64,000 nt of DNA, taken from the NCBI RefSeq assembly GCF_000009905.1, contig NC_006177.1, forward strand, positions 2,418,001 through 2,482,000, written 5' to 3'. The stretch comes from Symbiobacterium thermophilum IAM 14863. GTDB lineage: Bacteria; Bacillota; Sulfobacillia; Symbiobacteriales; Symbiobacteriaceae. Below, one piece after another: positions 17,246 to 25,757 of the stretch. Every line of letters begins with the position of its first letter. Position 1 is the first letter of the stretch. Made by a program: the position numbers and the translations under genes. The notes below the pieces were generated by a model. That model did no database searches. It was not told where the DNA came from and worked only from the letters and a program-made list of their open reading frames with translations.

Positions 17246-18984
17246 CTCAAGTTTCACGCGAACAACTCGACATTCGTGGTGTTGAAAAAGTGCATTGGTA
17301 AGAAACGGCCCGGTTCAGGGTAATCTCCGCTCCAGCCAGGGGAGTACCCCGGCTGAACACCAGCCGCAGCGTGTCACCAATACACCGTATGGTTGCCCGG
17401 CACCGGGCCGCTACCCGTACCAGGAGTCGACTCTTGGCCTCGGCCAGTTTGGACGAGGAGGTGCTCAGATAGCGCCAGGCCCAACGCACCAGGTTGAAGG
17501 CAAACAGGACGAGCTGCGTAAAGGCGGCGTTGGCCTCGTACTTGCGCAGCCGGGGTGCACCAAAGTGAAACGTTCCCTTCCACTCCTGGAATCCGGCTTC
17601 GATGGTCTGGCGTCCGTGGTAGAGTTTCACGACCTCTGTCATGGTTAGCGCCTCGGTTTGGAGCGTGGTCAGGATCACGCTGCGGACTTCCCGGCCATCC
17701 GTATTCCAGCGGCGCATGGCGACAAGCCGCACCGGATACGGTGCGAGCAGCGTTGGGCCAGGCACAGCAACGGCTTCGGAGGCAAACCGGTTCTTCTCGA
17801 CTTCAACCCAGCCCTCCGCCGGCACGGCGTCGAAGAGGCGCTTGTAGGCGGGATTGCTTCCGGAGTAGGACTTGATGGTGAACTCGTATCCCAGCTCCAG
17901 CAGCCGCTGGATCACCTCCGGCGTGCCAAAGGCGCTGTCGGCTCGCAGCACGATCCGGAGGGGAGCCGGGTTCGTCTGATTGTCCTGCCTGTACTGCCGG
18001 AGCCGATGGTTCAGTTCACGGATGACCTGGACCGTCTCCTGTAACTCGGACTGCAGTTTCTGTTTCCGCCGGGCGCTGCCCTTGCCCGATACCGTCTGTA
18101 ATGCCTGATGCAACTGCCGGACCCGCACCTTCTGCTGAGCCAGGCATGCTTCAACCCATTCCACCCGCCGCAGGGGGCGGCCGATCCGGGCTTCCACCCT
18201 GGGGATCAGTTCGAGCAGGCAGGCGCCAGAGCGGCTGTTGGCCTTACCGGACTTGAGAAGGCCGTCGATGGCAAAGCGCTGCTGCTTTCCAGTGAGGAAG
18301 GCGGCTGCGATCTGATAGCCGCGGGCCAGTTGCCCCTGGATGTAGCCAAAGTCGGTACCGGTGTACTGCCTGGTCTCTCCCCGGACCTTCTGGCCGGTGA
18401 GGTCGATGTCCACGATGACCATTCCGGACCGGTCTGGGCCAGCCACCGCCGCAACCTCCTGCTGAAGCAGGGGAGCCTGGATCTCCGCCAGTGCATCGGA
18501 AAGTTGTTGAACGTTTTCCTCCGTTAGTTTGCTGAAGGTCGCACAGACGGTGGAGAAGTGAGCAAAGCGTTCCTGCCCCCAGGCTTGAGCTACGGCAGGG
18601 TCGGCGACCAGCGGCTCGGGATCGAAGTTCAGGTCCTTCATGTAGCGGCAGTTGCCGAGAATGGCAACCAACGCCTCGACTACCTTGTCGACCGGCGTAT
18701 GGGTGTAGGTCTTCTGATTGATCCGCAGGTGCCGGTTCAACACGTCAACCAGGTTCAGCCTTTGCGCTACCCAACCAAGAGCGACAAGAAAACCATGCCG
18801 GGTGGTGCATTTGATGGCTTGCGCAGTGACTTCGGGCGTCGTACCATGAGACTGCATCAGTCGAACCTCCACATGGTGGTTTAAGAGGGGCAAATCCCAC
18901 CATGTATCATTGGTTCAGACTGATGCTTTTTCAATGGGTTTCCATTGTACGGAGTGCGGGTTATTCACGCGAAACTTGAGCTAG
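17242..18984 (-). mobile_element. Insertion sequence copy 2, nested in the transposon
   Basis: 1743 bp with the same CTCAAGTTTC ends and CTAG flanks (17242-17245 and 18981-18984) as copy 1. It sits exactly at the stop codon of the 91-residue transposon gene. It is the most diverged of the four copies in the C-terminal third of the transposase. Confidence 0.85.
17247..18857 (-). CDS. Transposase of IS copy 2
   Basis: 536 residues from ATG at 18857 (GGAGG upstream). All DDE and YREK motifs are present, as in copy 1. The N-terminal two thirds are nearly identical to copy 1, but the C-terminal third differs at many positions (GAPRLRKYEAN, RYLSTSSSKLAEAKSR, AVSYQCTFSTP), which marks this copy as a distinct lineage or a recombinant. 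Frame intact. Confidence 0.85.
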   Translation of the reverse strand: MQSHGTTPEVTAQAIKCTTRHGFLVALGWVAQRLNLVDVLNRHLRINQKTYTHTPVDKVVEALVAILGNCRYMKDLNFDPEPLVADPAVAQAWGQERFAHFSTVCATFSKLTEENVQQLSDALAEIQAPLLQQEVAAVAGPDRSGMVIVDIDLTGQKVRGETRQYTGTDFGYIQGQLARGYQIAAAFLTGKQQRFAIDGLLKSGKANSRSGACLLELIPRVEARIGRPLRRVEWVEACLAQQKVRVRQLHQALQTVSGKGSARRKQKLQSELQETVQVIRELNHRLRQYRQDNQTNPAPLRIVLRADSAFGTPEVIQRLLELGYEFTIKSYSGSNPAYKRLFDAVPAEGWVEVEKNRFASEAVAVPGPTLLAPYPVRLVAMRRWNTDGREVRSVILTTLQTEALTMTEVVKLYHGRQTIEAGFQEWKGTFHFGAPRLRKYEANAAFTQLVLFAFNLVRWAWRYLSTSSSKLAEAKSRLLVRVAARCRATIRCIGDTLRLVFSRGTPLAGAEITLNRAVSYQCTFSTPRMSSCSRET

Positions 18985-18992
18985 GCTCAGCA

Positions 18993-19018
18993 GGGGCGAC
19001 CGGCTTGCCGGTCGCCCC
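18993..19018 (+). terminator. Hairpin at the end of the transposon operon
   Basis: GGGGCGACCGG (18993-19003) pairs perfectly with CCGGTCGCCCC (19008-19018). It follows the 91-residue gene once the nested IS is removed. No clear T-run, so termination is likely but not certain. Confidence 0.5.
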
Positions 19019-19102
19019 CGATCCTGGCGACAAACCAACGCGTCAGTTGACGAACGACACTGTCGCCAGTCAAGTCACTGCCAAATAGCGCGGGCAACAA
19101 CA

Positions 19103-19284
19103 TGAGTCCACGACATCACTCAGGAAGTAAGCGAAATGGTCATGCGGAAGCCAGTCCTGCAGGGCAGGGGGCAGCAGCAACAGCTGATTGGGCTCATACG
19201 GTCGATACGTCTTCTTGCTCATGCTGAAGACATTGGACACCGAACCCTTTTGCTCCTACAGAACTGGCTTACTCAGACAGGCTC
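19103..19284 (-). mobile_element. IS1182-like element, 5' fragment
   Basis: On the minus strand this matches the first 180 bp of the element at 29618-31153, including the terminal AGGAGCCTGTCTGAGTAAG and the first residues of the transposase (SKKTYRPYEPNQLLLLPPAL). CTAG (19285-19288) flanks the outer end. The fragment is cut at 19103, exactly at the transposon end. Confidence 0.85.
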
Positions 19285-19288
19285 CTAG

Positions 19289-19485
19289 GAGATCGCCAGT
19301 GGCATCGAGGACTGCAACCGGACGACGCAGTACGTGGAACCATACAACGGGAGCCTGGCGAAGTGTTCCTCCGCCTCGCGGACGGGGACCGTGCAACTCC
19401 CACTGAAGTCCGGGTGGGCCTGAACCATGTCGGCCGCGGTCAAGTCCCTCTACGGCGTGAGAGCGAGTACGCCATCGATACCGGG
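19289..19485. other. Short region without a recognisable gene
   Basis: Only fragments of open frame are seen (for example IASGIEDCNRTTQYVEPYNG ending at a stop near 19424). It may be the tail of a gene destroyed by the neighbouring insertions, but I recognise nothing specific. Confidence 0.3.
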
Positions 19486-19513
19486 TTGCGGAAATGGGCG
19501 AAAATGGTATACT
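19486..19513 (+). promoter_or_regulatory. Probable promoter of the lipoprotein gene
   Basis: TTGCGG (19486-19491) and TATACT (19508-19513) are spaced 16 bp, about 43 bp before the start codon. The stretch is more AT-rich than its surroundings. Confidence 0.4.
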
Positions 19514-19555
19514 AACCTGACGATAGAGTTCCTACGAAGATGGGCAGGGTGGTTG

Positions 19556-20074
19556 ATGTCCAGCATGAGGCGAACGATTCTGTTGTTGGTGGTATCTGCT
19601 CTCTTGGTGGGCTGCAGCGCTCGGGCCAACCTAACGCAACTTCCGGACGCGGTCACATTTACACCGATTACGGAGGCGACCGACTTCAACATAGATGCGG
19701 AACTGGTCCTGCAGCCTCATCCTGAACTGCCCAATAGTTGGCAGGGAAGCATGACCTTCAGGTTCGTATCCTTAGTAGATGAAGATCTCCACAACGTGAG
19801 GGTCGCCATTTTCTATCCCGAACAGATGGTCGAAATGTTGCTCATTCCGGAGGAGACTTTGGTCCTTCCTCCCAGTGGCCGCCGCTTTGATGTGACTCCG
19901 GAACGACCCGAGTGGCGGTTCACACATACTGTAGCTGCATTCGACTGGGAGCAGCTAGGCGAAGTGAAGGCTGCCATCTTGAACCCAATCCGGCTACGCA
20001 TCGTCTGGGACGGCGCCGAGCGGTTCCTTGAGATCCCGCCGTCGGAGATTGCAGTTCGCGAACCAAACGGGTGA
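19556..20074 (+). CDS. Small lipoprotein of unknown function
   Basis: 172 residues from ATG at 19556 (a second ATG at 19565 is possible). The N-terminus is a lipoprotein signal: basic MSSMRR, hydrophobic TILLLVVSALL, lipobox LVGC. The mature part is beta-rich, with a central FRFVSLVDEDLHNVRVAIFYPE strand pair typical of immunoglobulin-like or DUF-type exported domains. It stands alone with its own promoter and terminator, between mobile remnants. Surface-exposed and membrane-anchored is a safe inference; function unknown. Confidence 0.7.
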   Translation: MSSMRRTILLLVVSALLVGCSARANLTQLPDAVTFTPITEATDFNIDAELVLQPHPELPNSWQGSMTFRFVSLVDEDLHNVRVAIFYPEQMVEMLLIPEETLVLPPSGRRFDVTPERPEWRFTHTVAAFDWEQLGEVKAAILNPIRLRIVWDGAERFLEIPPSEIAVREPNG

Positions 20075-20111
20075 GAGACTGATCAGAAAGCCCCCTGAGG
20101 GAGTGTAGAGT

Positions 20112-20146
20112 CGACGAGGTAGGGAGCTAGGCCCCCTACCTCGTCG
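20112..20146 (+). terminator. Terminator hairpin after the lipoprotein gene
   Basis: A 13-bp perfect stem, CGACGAGGTAGGG (20112-20124) with its complement at 20134-20146, followed by CTTGTGTG, a weak T-rich tail. Confidence 0.6.
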
Positions 20147-20261
20147 CTTGTGTGCAAATAGCCTAGACGCCAACGGTGCTCCCACCTACCGTGTCAACGG
20201 CAACGTGGATTTGGGTCTTCGCCAAGTTTGGTGCAGGCAACGGTGACAAGGCGTCGTAGGA

Positions 20262-20651
20262 TCAACCGACGATAATCCCTGCGGCGCTGACATGCACGTG
20301 CCTAAGAAGCTCGGCCAGGTCTGGTGAGGGTTGGACCAGATCCCATGCAAACCAGCGTCGGTTAGGATCTGCCTTGTACAGCGTCCAGTTGCCCTGCTCT
20401 GGGTCGAATCGGAACTGCACCATGGGAATCCGTAGCCATCGTCCGATTGACGGTACCCAGGAGGGGCGGCTTTCGTAGAGCGTGATTGAACTGCCGCGGG
20501 TGCGAAACTCCAGCCGGTAGCAAGGTTGCATACCAGGAGGTACGGCAGTCTGACAGAACCAGTAGATCAGTTGCTCCGCGTGGAGCCTGACTCCATCGGG
20601 TAGGGGCACTTCGATCCCTCCGCAGCGCACGACGATCGCGCTAGACTCCAA
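20262..20651 (-). CDS. DUF3024 family protein
   Basis: 129 residues. The C-terminal half carries the DUF3024 pattern MVQFRFDPEQGNWTLYKADPN followed by a conserved aromatic stretch (RRWFAWDL), and the family is about this size. The middle has GSSITLYESRP, also usual. Function of the family is unknown. The start overlaps the end of the ISL3 transposase remnant by 11 bp, so its own promoter must lie inside that remnant or transcription continues from it. Confidence 0.65.
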   Translation of the reverse strand: MESSAIVVRCGGIEVPLPDGVRLHAEQLIYWFCQTAVPPGMQPCYRLEFRTRGSSITLYESRPSWVPSIGRWLRIPMVQFRFDPEQGNWTLYKADPNRRWFAWDLVQPSPDLAELLRHVHVSAAGIIVG

Positions 20652-21098
20652 GACTGCCTATAACCCTGGCCCGCAGAAGCGGCAGGCTTGCCCGGCCGTA
20701 CCCGAGCCGCTTCATGAACTTGATCCTGGTGATTATCCCCTCTACGGGCCCCGTGCTCCACGGCAACTCGATGGCGGCTAGAACCGCAGCCTTGTCGGCC
20801 GTCAGGGTCCTGGCAAGTCGCGTGAACGGGGGTAAACCACTGGCCATTGCATCATCCAGCCAACGGTTCAACTCGCCCACTTGGTGCTCACGGAGCATCT
20901 GGCGAAAACGCTGCAGGAGGGAGTGCGCCAGGGCAAGATCCGGGTGCAGCGCGAGGATCTGCTCCACCATCTGCCGTTGCACTTCTGTTTGATGCTCCGG
21001 CGGGCAGAGAAGTGCCCATGGCGATCAAGGGAAAAGTAATGCCGCTCCCTCCCCCTTCGTTTCGGCGCTCTCTGTGTCCCGCTGCGTCCCAAACCCAT
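20641..21098 (-). pseudogene. ISL3-family transposase, C-terminal remnant
   Basis: The best frame (20641-20982) contains the ISL3 C-terminal signature: LDDAMASGLPPFTRLARTL, then LPWSTGPVEGIITRIKFMKR and LGYGRASLPLLRARV. The catalytic Glu region (GPVEG) is present but the first two thirds of the transposase are gone. Frames up to 21098 hold traces of the linker. No terminal repeats were found. Confidence 0.75.
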
Positions 21099-21104
21099 GT
21101 CAAA

Positions 21105-21133
21105 CGGCCCTCGGCAGAGTATGCCAAGGGCCG
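21105..21133 (-). terminator. Terminator of the sedolisin gene
   Basis: Stem 21105-21116 with 21122-21133 (CGGCCCTCGGCA against TGCCAAGGGCCG, one wobble), directly after the peptidase stop on the minus strand. The tail is GTTTGAC, only weakly T-rich. Confidence 0.6.
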
Positions 21134-21143
21134 CAGAATAACA

Positions 21144-23927
21144 TTATCGTGTAATCGGAGTGGGCTTGGGTATCAGGTTATCGGAGGGATTCGGCAGGAG
21201 TTGCTTCACGGGTGGGACAGGCTTCGGTGCTGGACGCACGATATCCACGCGCAGGGTATAGGTGAGCGGCTGGTCGGCCACCACCTGAAGCTTGTACTCT
21301 CCCTCGGCGGTGAATGCATAGATGCGGTTGGCTCCAACATCGGCCAGAAGCCGCCCGGAAGCATCCAAGAGGTAAAGGGACACAGGGGCGTCGCTGCTCA
21401 CCGTAAATCCGGCTGTATCTCCCTTCTGCGCTACAAACCGATAGCTGTGCGTCTCACCCGCACGCATCCGAACCTGATAGGTTTTGCCGAACTCCAGATC
21501 CAGGGCGGTGCTTTTCTCCACTCCCCGCGCAGGGATGGGCCGCTCAATCGGGGTGACCACAATGGGTTCCACGGCCGAATCACTGTCGTCTTGTTCGGGG
21601 ACTTCAACGGATTCCGCTTCTGGGGGCGCAAGCTCTTCATCCGGCGTATCCGTATCCGGTTCAGCGATGGGGGCCGTGCTTTCCGGGTCGGCCGGAACCG
21701 TCATGACGATGCCTTCGGTCTTGTCGCCGCTGTGTGTGAAGCGCACCGAGAAGGTGTACTCTGGTCGGGTGGGATTGCCGACGAACCAGAACGCGTAGGT
21801 CCCTGCCCCTTCAAACTTCACGCTTTTCAGCGTGCCCATGGTGTCCAGAATTTTGCCCGTGCGGGCGTTCATCAGGTAGACCGTGATCGGTCCGGTACCT
21901 GACCGCTTGAAGATCAGCATATCGCCAGGCTTGGTTTCGAACTTGTAGTAGTGGCTTTCGCCCTGGCCGATGGAGTAGGTGTAGGTCTTGCCGTCTTCGA
22001 GCACCAGTGCCGTTTCCAGCGAGTAGTGCGGCACCGTGGGGGTGGGCGGTTCGGGTTCGGGCACTACTTCATCGGCCCGTGTGAAATCCGCTTTCAGGGA
22101 GTACTGCACCGGATCGCTGTAGCTGCTGACCCGGATGATGTAGCTTCCGGGTTTATCAAAGTGCTTGGACGGCCCGATGAGATCCACCAGCTTACCTGTT
22201 TCAGCATCTTGGAGGTAGAAGGTGATCTGCCCAGTGGTCGTGCGGCGGAAATCCACCTTGTCGCCCTCGTTCAAGCTGAAGCGGTAGTAGTGGTTCTGGT
22301 GCGGTTCCAGCATCTGATGATAGGTCTTGCCGTCTTCCAGTTCCACCGCATCTGCGGCGGTCAGCCCCACTTCGGTCAGGCGCGGGCGGGTGGTGATGTT
22401 GCCGACTTCGACGTGGCGGGTGTACTCTGCGGATTTCGCCCCGGCCCAGATCGAGTAGCGGGTGTTGTCCGCAAGACCGCTGATGGTGACCGTATGGCGG
22501 GTGCCAAACTGGCCGTCACTGACGCACACCTTGTTCATCCCGCTTCCCAGCGGCAGGGCGAGGTTGTCCCGTTCGGGCGCATTGGTATAGCAGATAAACC
22601 CTTCTGTGGGGACGTTTGTTGTGAACGAAATCTGGATGCTCTCTTCTGTTACCGCCGACACGGTGAGATCCGCGATGTCGATGGGGGTCATCCCGGCGGC
22701 ATTCGGAACAAAGCGCTCGATACGCGGGACGCCAAGCCCCGTCGCAAAATCATACCCCGGCCCGGCGGCACACGTTTCCGAAACGCATGCGCCAAGCCCC
22801 TGTGTGATGTCGCGGAAGTTCTCGCGATACCCCTCTCCTGTGGCCAGCGCGTAGATTTCTGCCGGATGGCTGATCTTGGGCAGCCCCATCTGCGTACGGG
22901 CTTGGTTGGCGCGGGCGATAACTCCGGCGATCATCGGTGCGGCAACCGAGGTGGCCCCGGCATCAATCCAGTGGTTGGACGTGAACGTGGGTTGGCCATC
23001 GGCGTTGAGGGCGATGTCCGGAGTGGTACGGAACGGCAGATCATGGAACCCATCTTGGTAGCTGGGGCGGGCAAATACCATGCTTGGCCCTCCGGCCGAA
23101 CCTACCAAATGGCCCGGTTCATAGGTTGACCACGCCCGTTCACTCTCTGGGTTCCACGGCGTGAACGAACGATCTTCCTGCTTGAACGTGGTGCCACCGA
23201 CCGCCAGCACATTGGGGTGGGTGGACGGGAATTCCAGGCGATCTCCCCAGTCACCGGAAGCAGCCACGATCAGGGTTTTGGCCCGATCCAGCACCTCGCT
23301 GTATTCCCGGAGGAACTCCTCGCCAAGGTAAGGATTGGTGAGGATGTTCTCCTCACTGGTCGAGAAACTCAGCGAAATCACCGAAAGAACGTCGTCTTCT
23401 AGAGCACGGCGGAGCGTGTAGAAAAGGTCAAAGACATCCGGGGTTTCACCCAGATATAGCCGGATGTTGGCACCCGGAGCCATCTTGTGGGCCGCTTGGA
23501 CATCCAGGGCCATCTCATAGTAGATCGAACATGACCCTGCAAACAGCGGCGGCTTGCGCGGGTCGGATTCCACCAGTTTCACTTCAAAACAAGGCCAGGG
23601 ACCGTTTTCGATGGTGCAGGGTTCCGTCCCCGGCAGGCCGTACATGGGGGCCAGATCCAGCACCTCAATGGCCTTGGCCAGATCCGCCTTGGCATCCTCA
23701 GCATAATCGTGGTAGATCCCGATGATGCCGATGGTCTGGCCGTATCCGTTCAGCTCGGGGAGTTGTGATGCCCCATAGATGCGGGGAACTACCTGGGCAA
23801 ACGCCGGGTTGTTGGGTTCCCAGTAACCGTTGGTCGGAGCCGGTTTCGGCCCAGCCAGTGTCGGGGTGCCGCTGACCGCCAGCATCACGGCCGCGGTCAG
23901 GGCTGCCAGAAAGCGCCGTACACTCAC
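21144..23927 (-). CDS. Sedolisin (S53) serine-carboxyl peptidase with three C-terminal PPC-like domains
   Basis: 927 residues from GTG at 23927 (AAGGAGG upstream; GTG at 23930 also possible). A signal peptide (residues 1-25) is followed at once by the catalytic domain. Catalytic residues fit sedolisins: E138 and D142 in YYEMALDVQ, oxyanion Asp in AASGDW (D226) and nucleophile S327 in GATSVAAP. The calcium site is near residue 400 (GPGYDFATGLGVPR). The usual pro-kumamolisin activation domain of about 170 residues is absent. A fibronectin-like segment and three repeats such as HYYRFSLNEGDKVDF follow, resembling bacterial pre-peptidase C-terminal domains, with an acidic Pro-rich linker. Expected to be a secreted acid peptidase. 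Confidence 0.85.
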   Translation of the reverse strand: MSVRRFLAALTAAVMLAVSGTPTLAGPKPAPTNGYWEPNNPAFAQVVPRIYGASQLPELNGYGQTIGIIGIYHDYAEDAKADLAKAIEVLDLAPMYGLPGTEPCTIENGPWPCFEVKLVESDPRKPPLFAGSCSIYYEMALDVQAAHKMAPGANIRLYLGETPDVFDLFYTLRRALEDDVLSVISLSFSTSEENILTNPYLGEEFLREYSEVLDRAKTLIVAASGDWGDRLEFPSTHPNVLAVGGTTFKQEDRSFTPWNPESERAWSTYEPGHLVGSAGGPSMVFARPSYQDGFHDLPFRTTPDIALNADGQPTFTSNHWIDAGATSVAAPMIAGVIARANQARTQMGLPKISHPAEIYALATGEGYRENFRDITQGLGACVSETCAAGPGYDFATGLGVPRIERFVPNAAGMTPIDIADLTVSAVTEESIQISFTTNVPTEGFICYTNAPERDNLALPLGSGMNKVCVSDGQFGTRHTVTISGLADNTRYSIWAGAKSAEYTRHVEVGNITTRPRLTEVGLTAADAVELEDGKTYHQMLEPHQNHYYRFSLNEGDKVDFRRTTTGQITFYLQDAETGKLVDLIGPSKHFDKPGSYIIRVSSYSDPVQYSLKADFTRADEVVPEPEPPTPTVPHYSLETALVLEDGKTYTYSIGQGESHYYKFETKPGDMLIFKRSGTGPITVYLMNARTGKILDTMGTLKSVKFEGAGTYAFWFVGNPTRPEYTFSVRFTHSGDKTEGIVMTVPADPESTAPIAEPDTDTPDEELAPPEAESVEVPEQDDSDSAVEPIVVTPIERPIPARGVEKSTALDLEFGKTYQVRMRAGETHSYRFVAQKGDTAGFTVSSDAPVSLYLLDASGRLLADVGANRIYAFTAEGEYKLQVVADQPLTYTLRVDIVRPAPKPVPPVKQLLPNPSDNLIPKPTPITR

Positions 23928-23940
23928 CACAATCGTCCTC

Positions 23941-24195
23941 CTTTTTCTTCGGATTTTAGAGTTCGTGGTGACAGCGGAAGACTCTTCGCTTCTGTGATTC
24001 CACCCCCATTCCGTCTTGGCCTTATGTGGTTGCAAACCGTAGTTATTATAACACAAATTATTACAAATATTGAGACAATTTGGTCGAATTGGCGGAATTT
24101 TTTACCTCCATCTCCCTCCCAAGACCACAGAGCTATATATGGCCATCACGGGTGCCGGGTTCTTGGGAGAAAACGGAACGAAAGGAGGGGTTGAC
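23941..24195. promoter_or_regulatory. AT-rich divergent promoter region
   Basis: This 255-bp gap separates the divergent peptidase and exonuclease genes. Its centre (24030-24110) is strongly AT-rich in a GC-rich genome. On the minus strand a TATAAT hexamer (24045-24050) is a good -10 candidate for the peptidase. No -35 at the right distance is certain for either gene. Confidence 0.45.
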
Positions 24196-25311
24196 ATGCG
24201 CTATAATCTGGTCGTCATCGACACGGAAACAACAGGACTGGAGTATGACCAACACCGCATCATTCAGATCGGGGTCGTAGCCATCAAAGAACAACGCATT
24301 GTAAAGACATGGGAATCAAAGCTTCGCCTCATTGACGGAGAAGTGTCGGCGTATGCCATGCAGGTCAACAGGCTGGATCCCTCTGACATGCGTTCAGAGA
24401 AATACCCTCACCCCAAAGCGGTGCTTCGCAAACTTCAGGAAGAATTTCTTCGGCCCGGCGTTCTGCTCGGCGCACACAACCTGTCTTTTGATCTGGGCTT
24501 TCTTCAGGCCGAGTTTGCGCGCCACGGTCTGCCCCAATGGCAGGGGAATTTTGTCGATTCCATGGCCCTGGGCCGTGCATTGCTTCCCGATCTTTCGGCC
24601 AGTTTGGAAAGCCTTGCCCGGCATTTCCGGGTGGAACTGACCCAGCACCACGACGCACTGGCCGATGCGGTGGCAACGGCCCACGTGCTTCTTCACCTGC
24701 TGGATCTGGCCCAGCAACGGGGGCTGGATCCGCTAAACCTCCTCATCGAGCGGCAAGGCCGTCCCATCCGCTACCGCCCGGACAACGCCCGTGTGGTGAC
24801 GCAGGAAGAGATCTTGGCAGAGCTAGCCAAGATTCAACAGCAAAGGGCCGCTGCGACTGACACCGCATCGGCCCGATCTGCTTCGTCAGGCGGGTTGTTC
24901 AGTGCTTTACGCGCCGCCGTCAGGGAAACGGTACAGAAGATGGCCGCGCCGAAGTACCCGCTTCTGCCCTCGCCGCGGGAGGCCCTCGCCTATGCTCGTG
25001 ATCACCAGTCCGGTTCCCGCTTTGTGGTGCGCGGCGTAAGCGGCCGAGATGTCGAGGTGGTGGTGAAGTACCATCCGATTCGCAGTTCCCATCCGCAGCA
25101 CCGCCACAAGCTTCAGCGCTATCAAATCTTCTATCGGCACAAGGGCCAGCTTTACCCATACGCCAATGCGCACACGGAAAAACACCAGATGGACGGCCGC
25201 ACCCTCTATCTTTGGGAGTACCACGATGCCTATCAGGCCCTCAGTGAGGCCGCACTGCGCCAGTGGCTCACCAAGGTGCTGGCCGGCGCGTCGCAAAGCA
25301 TCGTCGGCTGA
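24196..25311 (+). CDS. DnaQ-like DEDDh 3'-5' exonuclease with an extra C-terminal domain
   Basis: 371 residues from ATG at 24196 with AAAGGAGGGG upstream. Exonuclease motifs are complete: Exo I VVIDTETTGLEY, Exo II GAHNLSFDLGFL, Exo III HHDALADAVATAHV, so it is an epsilon-type DEDDh nuclease. After about residue 190 comes a low-complexity Ala/Gln linker, then a domain of about 130 residues (GSRFVVRGVSGRDVEVVVKYHP, KLQRYQIFYRHKGQLYPYAN) that I cannot assign. A second domain of this kind is not part of the standard polymerase III epsilon chain. The 3' neighbour is a cas6e remnant, so an origin in a defence island is possible. Confidence 0.8.
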   Translation: MRYNLVVIDTETTGLEYDQHRIIQIGVVAIKEQRIVKTWESKLRLIDGEVSAYAMQVNRLDPSDMRSEKYPHPKAVLRKLQEEFLRPGVLLGAHNLSFDLGFLQAEFARHGLPQWQGNFVDSMALGRALLPDLSASLESLARHFRVELTQHHDALADAVATAHVLLHLLDLAQQRGLDPLNLLIERQGRPIRYRPDNARVVTQEEILAELAKIQQQRAAATDTASARSASSGGLFSALRAAVRETVQKMAAPKYPLLPSPREALAYARDHQSGSRFVVRGVSGRDVEVVVKYHPIRSSHPQHRHKLQRYQIFYRHKGQLYPYANAHTEKHQMDGRTLYLWEYHDAYQALSEAALRQWLTKVLAGASQSIVG

Positions 25312-25332
25312 GGTCAGTAGGTGCTGATCTGA

Positions 25333-25470
25333 CCTCTGGTCTTCTGCCTCTTGCGGGTGACAGATGCCGATCGGTTCCGCCAGACCATGACGACAGGCAT
25401 CGGGGCCAGTCGGGCCTACGGGTGCGGCTTGCTGTCCGTGGCCAGGTGTGCGGTCGAGCACGCGGGATAG
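25333..25470 (+). pseudogene. cas6e: cas6e (type I-E CRISPR endoribonuclease), C-terminal remnant
   Basis: A 45-residue frame ends with LRVTDADRFRQTMTTGIG, then ASRAYGCGLLSVARC. This is the C-terminal signature of Cas6e/CasE: a VTD strand, an F-R/A-x helix, then G-I/V-G-x-x-R/K-A-Y/F-G-C-G-L-L/M glycine-rich loop. The frame is closed by a stop just upstream, so the first 150 residues or so are gone. No other cas gene and no repeat array is seen within the window. The call rests on motif recognition only. Confidence 0.55.
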
Positions 25471-25757
25471 CGGCTTTGGTCGTGAATCGTGTGCATCGGT
25501 GCTCACGAGCAGCGGGGAAATGTGAAACAGTCTCGAGTGATACCGTTGCACAGTCCAACGACAAGTTCAGGCTGACCGTCTACATCAGCCAAATCGTCTA
25601 CAAGGCGCTACGGCAGGAGGTTATCAGCCGCGGCGCCTCGACTTCAACAACATAGATCACGTCATTGATTGGGTGTTTGAGAAATGTGATTGGCCAAGCA
25701 AGAACGAAGAAAGGCGGCACGGGTTGCCGCCGCTACCATCAAAGGAGGATGAGCGGG
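25471..25757. other. Region without a recognisable gene
   Basis: Short frames only, for example FRLTVYISQIVYKALRQEVISR around 25565-25630, which lacks a start and homology I can name. I looked for CRISPR repeats behind the cas6e remnant and found none. Confidence 0.3.

Larger units (their letters stand above)
13832..19102 (+). mobile_element. Transposon with TGTTGTTGCCCG ends, DDE transposase, AAA ATPase and zinc-finger protein (carries a nested IS)
   Basis: Left end TGTTGTTGCCCGGATTATTT starts at 13832; its inverted partner ends at 19102 (CGGGCAACAACA). Without the nested IS at 17242-18984 the element is about 3.5 kb. Four genes run in one direction: a zinc-finger/DUF6431-like protein, a DDE integrase-like transposase, an ExeA/TniB-type ATPase and a 91-residue protein. 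The TGT...ACA ends and the transposase-ATPase pair recall Tn5053/Tn7-type elements. No target duplication is visible: the left flank is IS256, the right flank IS1182. A second, truncated copy starts at 31324. Confidence 0.75.

Noticed and set aside
13826-19108. Target-site duplication of the TGTTGTTGCCCG transposon
   Set aside because: The five bases on the two sides (ATAGC and TGAGT) do not match, and the flanks belong to different elements.
25471-25757. Possible CRISPR array behind the cas6e remnant
   Set aside because: No repeated 28-30 bp unit with regular spacing was found on reading this stretch.
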